The notes beneath the pieces are model-generated. The model had not been told where the DNA came from. It saw only the letters and a list, made by a program, of their open reading frames with translations, and did not search any database. Source: Planctomycetota bacterium (GTDB lineage: Bacteria > Planctomycetota > Phycisphaerae > Phycisphaerales > SM1A02). From it: DNA of 11,588 bases. Positions 6,740-11,588 of this stretch are shown here, in pieces. The stretch spans positions 1 to 11,588 of the forward strand of contig JAPULD010000004.1 in the NCBI GenBank assembly GCA_027295365.1. The letters run 5' to 3'. Position 1 is the stretch's first letter; the number at the start of each line of letters is the position of its first letter. The translations under genes were made by a program, and so were the position numbers.

Positions 6740-9700
6740 ATGCAAAGAGAGATCAAGCGAGGATTCTGCACACGCGTCATTTCGACGTGTGTGATCGTAT
6801 GGTTGCTCAGCGGGACCGCACTGGCCCAGACTTCGTCTTCCAAGTCATTGATTCGATCCGCCGGCGATCGTCAGGGGAGACAAGGGGTCTCGGGGGTTTT
6901 GGGAGCGCCCGACGCAGCACAGCGTTTTGAAGGCGTCATGCGTTCACGGACGATTCGACTTGATGTGGAAGCCTTGCGTGAGGTCCAGGTCGGGCAGTCA
7001 ATCAGGTTGAACCTTTTTGAATCACTTGATCTCGAGGCAGACATCACGGCTCGATTCACATCGCGGCAAGGCGCGACGCAGTGGCGAGGCGAGCTTCGAA
7101 ACGTTCCGGGAAGCCTGGTGATGCTGGCGGAGGTCAATGGCACGGTGGCCGGCTCGATCAAGGCCCCGGGGTTGGATCCCATTCGAATTTTCTCCGCCGG
7201 TCGTGGGCACTATCAACTGGTGCAACTCAACGAGACCAAGCAACTGGAATGTGGCAATGATGAAGCCTTGGCGTTGGTCAATCAACCGATCGCCGGAGCC
7301 AACGCCAGAGCCAATGCTGCGCCGGCCGGGGAAATCACCATCTGCGATTCGGGAATCGTGATCGACTTGCTGGTCGTGTATTCCCTGGAAGCTCGCGAAC
7401 TCGCCTCCGGAATTCCCGGGGGATCATCCGACGCCATCGAGGCTGAGATCGCCCTGGCCGAACTCGACATCAACACGATTCTGGCCAACAGTGCGATTGC
7501 GCCGCGGGTCAACGTGGTCTCGACGCTTGAGTTGTCGCAACCTGAATCCAGCACCTTCCAGACCATGCTCGTTCGATTAACGAATATCGGCGATGGCTGG
7601 TACGAAGAAGCGCATGCCCAACGAGATGCGGTCGGCGCCGATGTGGTGTGCATGCTGGTGGGCAATACCTCCCTGGGCGGCATCGCCTGGATCATGAGTT
7701 CGCCCGACCCGGTTTTCGAAGCCAAGGCGTTCAATGTCAACAACTGGTCGGTCATCGCCCAGAGCGTGCTCGCGCATGAGTTGGGGCACAATTTGGGGTG
7801 TTGCCACGATCGACAGAATTGCAGTGGAGGCATTTTCGAGTATTCATGGGGACATCGATATACCGGCGACGATAACGTGCTCTATCGCACGACCATGTCC
7901 TACCGACCGGGGACGAGGATCAAACGCTTCTCGAATCCGAACGTGACCTTCGCGGGCTTCCCGACGGGCGAGGCCCTCACCGACAACGCTCGGACGATCA
8001 GCGAGACGGCGCCGATCGTGGCGAACTATCGGCAATCACTGACGCTTCCGCGTGGGGGGGGAGTCGGCACCGGTATTACGAGGCTGACGCCCAACGATGG
8101 GCTGGCGAGCGACTTCTTCGGCATCTCCGTGGCGATCAGTGGCGATGTGGCCGTGGTGGGCTCCAGTGGCCATGACGATCCTGTGAGCGACGAGGGGGCT
8201 GCCTACGTATATCGATTCGATGGGATTTTCTGGAATATAGAACAAGAGCTCAATGGCCTTGATCGTCAGCCCGGCGACAATTTTGGAGCATCGGTTGCAA
8301 TCGAGGGCGACGTCATCGCGGTCGGGGCGACACTCACTGATGACTTCGGAAAGAACTCGGGAGCCGTTTACGTGTTTCGATTCGAAGGTCTCGACTGGAA
8401 CTTTGAGCAGAAGCTGACGGCTGACGACGATGCCGCCTCGCTCGATGCGTTCGGGACGTCGATCGCGATCAGTGGCAATCGAATCGTGGTGGGCGCTCCT
8501 TTCAATAACGACGATGGGCCTAACTCGGGATCGGCATACGTCTTCGATTACGACGTACCGACTACGACCTGGAGCACGTTGCCGATTAAGCTGTTGGCTA
8601 GCGATGCGACGACGAATGACTATTTCGGGCAGTCGGTGGGAATGGCCGGTGATCTGATCGTCGTCGGGGCCTGGTTTGATGATCTGGACGCCATAACCGT
8701 GAACAACGGATCTACCTACGTGTTTCGCTTTGATGGTGTAGATTGGAATGAAGAGGACCAATTTCACAGCCCCTTCCCGGTCGTGGATGGTTATTTCGGC
8801 GTCTCCGTCGACATCAGTGAGGACATCGACAATGGCGACGTCATCATCGTCGGTGCCTACAACGACGATGGCATCAGCATTCTCGGATCGCCCGTGGGCG
8901 CAAGCGGATCCGCCTACATCTATCGCCATGATGGGCTGGTCTGGGGATTTGAGGATGAACTCCCGGTCCCCGACGAGGTCATTGCCACGGGTGGCGGGTT
9001 CGGCTACGCCGTCTCGATCGACGGTGTGGTGGCCGCAGTCGGGGCGCCCTTTGGCGATCCCAGCGCCTTGATGCGCTACCAGCACAGCGCCGGCGTGTGG
9101 ACGAACACGGCCTTCATCACCAATTTCCTCGGTGAAGGCTCGGGCATCTCCATCGACAACGACGCGACACTCAATGGCATCATTTCCGGGGCCTACCTGA
9201 CCAATTCTTTCGAAGGCGCGGCGGATGTCTTCATCGGTGACAGCGCCTTGCAGGATTGCAACGGCAATGGCGTCTCCGACACCTGCGATGTCCTCGACGG
9301 TTTCAGCGAGGACTGCAACGACAACGGTATTCCCGATGAATGCGACGTCGATCCGATCGATGGCACCAGTGAGGATTGCAATTCCAACGGCATTCCCGAC
9401 GAATGCGATACCCCCGACGGCGAGATTCCCGATTGTGACGGCAACGGCGAAAACGATCTGTGCGAAATCGCGGCTGGAACGGCAATCGATACCAATTTCG
9501 ACGGCATCATCGATGAATGCCAGGATTGCAACTCGAACGGCATCCCCGATCCCGTCGACATCCTGGGCGACCCCAGTCTTGATTGCAATCTCAACGGCAT
9601 CATCGACGCGTGCGACATCGCCGACGGCACGAGCGAGGACGTGGACTTGGACGGCGTCCCCGACGAATGCGGCGACTGCGACAACAACGGCGCGCCGGAC

Positions 9701-10462
9701 TACTTGGACCTCCTGTTCGGGGGCCAGGACTTAAACGGCAACAACATCCTCGACATCTGTGAACACGACTGCAACGGCAACTCGATTCCCGACGCCTGGG
9801 ACATCGCGACGGGAACCAGTTACGATTTCAACGACGACGGGGTCCCCGACGAGTGCGAGGCCGACTGCGATAACGATGGCGTCTCCGATGAGCTGCAGAT
9901 CGCCCAGGGCATTCACGAGGATTGCGACGGGAACGACATTCCCGACTTCTGTGACCTCCGGGACGGCTATCTCTCGGACTGCGAGCCCAACGGCATCCCC
10001 GACGAGTGTCAGTTCGCGATGGGTTTCTCCTTCGACATCAACAACGACGGCATCCCCGACGAATGCCAGGACTGCAACCAGAATGGCGTCTTTGATGACG
10101 AAGAGATCGCCCTGGAACCCCGGTTGGATTGTAACCTCAACCTCGTGATGGACCTCTGCGAGTCACCCGACATCAATGGCAATGGGATGGCTGATTTCTG
10201 CGAGGACTGCAATGGAAACCTCGTGCCCGACCATCTCGATGTGAGCAGCGGATTCAGCCTCGATCAGAACCTCAACAACCTGCCCGATGAATGTGAGCGG
10301 GCCGGCGATGTCGACAGCGATGGCGTCGTGGGCGTCAATGATCTGTTGACGCTGTTGGCGTCATGGGGATTCTGTACCGAAACACCCTGTCCCGGAGATC
10401 TCGATTACAACGGTGTCGTCGACGTCAATGATCTTCTGATCTTGCTCGCCGACTGGGGTTGA
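6740..10462 (+). CDS. Secreted reprolysin-like metzincin protease with FG-GAP propeller, calcium-loop repeats and C-terminal dockerin (1240 aa)
   Basis: Probable zinc endopeptidase acting outside the cytoplasm. A Sec signal peptide spans residues 1-29 (hydrophobic VISTCVIVWLLSGTALA, likely cut before Q30). Residues 30 to about 200 resemble a pro-region. The catalytic domain (about 206-435) has HELGHNLGCCHD at 346-357, giving zinc ligands H346, H350 and H356 with E347 as catalytic base, and the Met-turn at M386 (TTMSY), as in M12B/reprolysin-like metzincins. Residues 452-838 carry seven FG-GAP-like repeats, enough for a complete seven-blade propeller. Residues 839-1188 hold 21 Asp/Cys-rich calcium-loop units. 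The end is a dockerin-like pair with loops DVDSDGVVGVND (1190-1201) and DLDYNGVVDVND (1220-1231). The propeller and repeats probably position or anchor the enzyme; the target is unknown. The gene has its own start after a terminator and could be a substrate of the pseudopilin-linked secretion system, which is an inference from adjacency. It converges on uppS. Confidence 0.87.
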   Translation: MQREIKRGFCTRVISTCVIVWLLSGTALAQTSSSKSLIRSAGDRQGRQGVSGVLGAPDAAQRFEGVMRSRTIRLDVEALREVQVGQSIRLNLFESLDLEADITARFTSRQGATQWRGELRNVPGSLVMLAEVNGTVAGSIKAPGLDPIRIFSAGRGHYQLVQLNETKQLECGNDEALALVNQPIAGANARANAAPAGEITICDSGIVIDLLVVYSLEARELASGIPGGSSDAIEAEIALAELDINTILANSAIAPRVNVVSTLELSQPESSTFQTMLVRLTNIGDGWYEEAHAQRDAVGADVVCMLVGNTSLGGIAWIMSSPDPVFEAKAFNVNNWSVIAQSVLAHELGHNLGCCHDRQNCSGGIFEYSWGHRYTGDDNVLYRTTMSYRPGTRIKRFSNPNVTFAGFPTGEALTDNARTISETAPIVANYRQSLTLPRGGGVGTGITRLTPNDGLASDFFGISVAISGDVAVVGSSGHDDPVSDEGAAYVYRFDGIFWNIEQELNGLDRQPGDNFGASVAIEGDVIAVGATLTDDFGKNSGAVYVFRFEGLDWNFEQKLTADDDAASLDAFGTSIAISGNRIVVGAPFNNDDGPNSGSAYVFDYDVPTTTWSTLPIKLLASDATTNDYFGQSVGMAGDLIVVGAWFDDLDAITVNNGSTYVFRFDGVDWNEEDQFHSPFPVVDGYFGVSVDISEDIDNGDVIIVGAYNDDGISILGSPVGASGSAYIYRHDGLVWGFEDELPVPDEVIATGGGFGYAVSIDGVVAAVGAPFGDPSALMRYQHSAGVWTNTAFITNFLGEGSGISIDNDATLNGIISGAYLTNSFEGAADVFIGDSALQDCNGNGVSDTCDVLDGFSEDCNDNGIPDECDVDPIDGTSEDCNSNGIPDECDTPDGEIPDCDGNGENDLCEIAAGTAIDTNFDGIIDECQDCNSNGIPDPVDILGDPSLDCNLNGIIDACDIADGTSEDVDLDGVPDECGDCDNNGAPDYLDLLFGGQDLNGNNILDICEHDCNGNSIPDAWDIATGTSYDFNDDGVPDECEADCDNDGVSDELQIAQGIHEDCDGNDIPDFCDLRDGYLSDCEPNGIPDECQFAMGFSFDINNDGIPDECQDCNQNGVFDDEEIALEPRLDCNLNLVMDLCESPDINGNGMADFCEDCNGNLVPDHLDVSSGFSLDQNLNNLPDECERAGDVDSDGVVGVNDLLTLLASWGFCTETPCPGDLDYNGVVDVNDLLILLADWG
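8054..8061 (+). repeat. 8-G homopolymer at the protease/propeller junction
   Basis: Eight consecutive G encode Gly439-Gly441 (with the adjoining bases, R438-GGG-V) in the linker just after the catalytic domain and 11 residues before the propeller. Loss of one G leads to a TGA at 8085-8087; gain of one G leads to a TGA at 8173-8175. Either change would leave the protease domain intact and remove all downstream modules. Confidence 0.8.
8093..9253 (+). repeat. Seven FG-GAP-like repeats (beta-propeller segment of the protease)
   Basis: Seven blades can be aligned by a phi-Phe-Gly-x-Ser-Val-x-Ile-x-Gly-Asp-x-x-x-Val-Gly-Ala core: FFGISVAISGDVAVVGSS, NFGASVAIEGDVIAVGAT, AFGTSIAISGNRIVVGAP, YFGQSVGMAGDLIVVGAW, YFGVSVDIS then GDVIIVGAY, GFGYAVSIDGVVAAVGAP, and a degenerate last one, GEGSGISIDN then GIISGAY. 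The blades also share a SG(S/A)xYV(F/Y)RFDG strand between cores, up to the last two. Such repeats form integrin-alpha-type propellers involved in ligand or surface binding. Several intervening loops are Asp-rich and may bind calcium. Confidence 0.75.
9254..10303 (+). repeat. Array of 21 Asp/Cys-rich calcium-loop repeats inside the protease gene
   Basis: The 350-residue segment (839-1188) is built of units with the consensus D-C-N-x-N-G-I-P-D-E-C, such as DCNDNGIPDECD and DCNSNGIPDECD. The first three units are 19, 21 and 19 residues. Later a long unit of about 19 is often followed by a short one of 12-13 (for example DTNFDGIIDECQ, DVDLDGVPDECG, DINNDGIPDECQ). The pattern resembles thrombospondin type 3 and dockerin loops: spaced Asp/Asn as calcium ligands, with cysteines that could pair between loops. 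At DNA level the copies differ at many synonymous positions, so the array is old, not a recent expansion. Similar arrays are typical of secreted planctomycete proteins. Confidence 0.85.
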
Positions 10463-10466
10463 GGAC

Positions 10467-11255
10467 TCAGGCGTTGACGTCCCCGGAATGGTACTCATCG
10501 AGAGCGCCGAATCGTCGGTGACGCTGCGCGTATTCTCGAATCGCCTCGTGCAGATGTTCGACCCGGAAATCAGGCCAGAACACATCCGTCACGTACAATT
10601 CCGCATAGCTGATCTGCCAGAGCAGGTAATTGGACAGCCGCATCTCGCCTGCGGTACGCAGGAGTAGGTCGGGATCGGGGAGGTGAGCCGTGTAAAGATG
10701 GGCCGCAATGGTCTCGGGTGTGATCTGATCGGGATCGATTTCACCCAGCCTGACTTTTCGAGCGATCGATTTCATCGCGTCAGTTATTTCCGTCCGAGAT
10801 CCATAATTGAGGGCAAGCACGAGATTCAATCCCGTACAGTGACGGGTGGCTTCGACCACCATGTCCATCATTTCGAGCACTTCGGCGGGCAGCCCTTCGC
10901 GCCGACCGATCTGGTGGAATCGAACGTTGTTTTCGAGGAGCTCGGGACACTCCAGTTGGAGGTACTCGACATAGAGCTTCATGAGGGCGCCGATTTCCTC
11001 GGCCGGACGTTTCCAGTTCTCGATTGAAAACGAATACAGCGTCAATGCCTCGATGCCGAGTTGCCCACAGGCGATGACGATTTCCCGGACGGACTTGGCG
11101 CCTTCCTGGTGACCCATCACCCGGGGCTCATTCCGCTGCTGGGCCCAACGGCCATTGCCGTCCATGATGATCGCAAGGTGTCGAGGACGTCGCTCCGGGG
11201 CGACGTCAGGCAGCGAGTAGCGATCATCAGCGAGATTCGATTGGGTATGGGACAT
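10467..11255 (-). CDS. uppS: Isoprenyl transferase (undecaprenyl diphosphate synthase)
   Basis: Condenses isopentenyl diphosphate units in cis onto farnesyl (or longer) diphosphate to make the C50-C55 lipid carrier used in envelope polysaccharide synthesis; a cytoplasmic, membrane-associated dimer. The 262-aa product is close to the family's usual 250 or so. Hallmarks: HLAIIMDGNGRWA at 26-38 with catalytic/Mg-binding D32, SFSIENWKRP at 75-84, ALNYGSR at 148-154, RTAGEMR at 200-206 (pyrophosphate-binding arginines) and the second Mg ligand E219 in WQISYAELY. A 10-residue or longer N-terminal extension precedes the fold. The start ATG has only a distant AGGA about 12 bases upstream, so it is less certain than the rest. 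The gene lies 101 bp downstream of purA on the same strand and is probably cotranscribed. cdsA, the common partner downstream, is absent: a convergent gene is there instead. Confidence 0.97.
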   Translation of the reverse strand: MSHTQSNLADDRYSLPDVAPERRPRHLAIIMDGNGRWAQQRNEPRVMGHQEGAKSVREIVIACGQLGIEALTLYSFSIENWKRPAEEIGALMKLYVEYLQLECPELLENNVRFHQIGRREGLPAEVLEMMDMVVEATRHCTGLNLVLALNYGSRTEITDAMKSIARKVRLGEIDPDQITPETIAAHLYTAHLPDPDLLLRTAGEMRLSNYLLWQISYAELYVTDVFWPDFRVEHLHEAIREYAQRHRRFGALDEYHSGDVNA

Positions 11256-11356
11256 GGGCTTGGTAGATCCTACTCCAGCCGTCCCGGAATGGTTCGATAG
11301 TGAAGCGAAGGATTCTCGAGGGGGTTTCTTGCGGATTCGAACTTGAGAAAGGGGCC

Positions 11357-11588
11357 CTAGGCCATCGCCAGCGTCTGAGTGCGTTTGGGACCCACACTCA
11401 CGATCTCAACGGGAAGGCCCACGATCTGCTCGATACGTTCAATATATCGACTGGCATTGATCGGGAGCTTGGACCGATCGGTCATGTCATCGATCTCCTC
11501 AGACCATCCGGGCATGGTTTCGTAGATCGGCTCGGCTTCGCTGAGTTTTCTGGCGTCTGGTATGAATCGATCGGTGAGCGTTCCATCC
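11357..11588 (-). CDS. purA: Adenylosuccinate synthetase, C-terminal part (start outside window)
   Basis: Catalyses GTP-dependent ligation of IMP and aspartate to adenylosuccinate, the first committed step from IMP to AMP, in the cytoplasm. Only the last 76 residues and the TAG stop are in the window; the gene continues past the right edge. The segment EPIYETMPGWSEEI, followed by LPINASRYIERIEQIVGLPV and then VSVGPKRTQT, matches the conserved C-terminal end of PurA (YExMPGW, the Tyr-Ile-x-Arg-Ile-Glu helix and the SxGPxRxxT end). The GTP-binding and active-site loops are outside the view. The open frame is too short for the ORF minimum but is unmistakable. It sits upstream of uppS on the same strand. 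Confidence 0.95.
   Translation of the reverse strand, partial: DGTLTDRFIPDARKLSEAEPIYETMPGWSEEIDDMTDRSKLPINASRYIERIEQIVGLPVEIVSVGPKRTQTLAMA

Noticed and set aside
8036..9085. 349-codon open frame on the - strand
   Set aside because: Antisense shadow of the FG-GAP repeats; its own sequence has only the periodicity imposed by the sense repeats.
9225..9734. 169-codon frame on the + strand rich in Thr, Ala and Ser
   Set aside because: Out-of-frame reading of the Asp/Cys repeat array; the repetitive composition is a by-product.
9254..10303. Regular spacing that could suggest a CRISPR array
   Set aside because: The periodicity is at protein level; nucleotide copies differ at many codon positions and there are no identical repeats with unique spacers.
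11256..11356. Possible hairpin between purA and uppS (TTCTCAAG against CTCGAGAA)
   Set aside because: The stem has a mismatch, is short and has no T-run on the - strand, so it is not a credible terminator.

Overview
The window looks like a chromosomal segment of a planctomycete, most likely from the Phycisphaerae side of the phylum. This is inferred from protein style, not from a marker gene. The clues are very large pseudopilin-like proteins, a secreted protein with a long run of Asp-Cys-Asn-x-Asn-Gly-Ile-Pro-Asp-Glu-Cys calcium-loop repeats, and a C-terminal dockerin ending in the NDLLxLLAxWG signature common in that group. The DNA is moderately GC-rich.

Left half, + strand (1-6475): the end of a type II secretion/type IV pilus-like minor pseudopilin operon. 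A GspJ-like protein enters from the left edge (1-1368). After a 97-bp spacer carrying three C-rich 16-bp repeat units comes a giant GspK-like pseudopilin (1466-6475, 1669 aa), several times the usual GspK length. A strong intrinsic terminator (6513-6561) closes the operon.

Middle, + strand (6740-10462): a single 1240-aa secreted modular protein. In order it has a signal peptide, a pro-region, a reprolysin-like metzincin protease domain, a seven-blade FG-GAP propeller, 21 Asp/Cys-rich calcium-loop repeats and a dockerin-like pair. An 8-G tract sits exactly in the linker between the protease and the propeller.

Right end, - strand (10467-11588): two housekeeping genes. purA (adenylosuccinate synthetase, C-terminal 76 codons only) enters from the right edge and is followed by uppS (isoprenyl/undecaprenyl diphosphate synthase). 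uppS converges on the protease gene with only 4 bp between the stop codons.

How they may work together: GspJ- and GspK-type pseudopilins form the tip of a type II secretion pseudopilus, which exports folded proteins from the periplasm. The neighbouring modular protease has a Sec-type signal peptide and is a plausible passenger of such a machine, but that link rests on adjacency alone. uppS and purA serve cell-envelope lipid-carrier synthesis and purine synthesis and appear unrelated. I saw no RNA genes, CRISPR array, insertion sequence or prophage.
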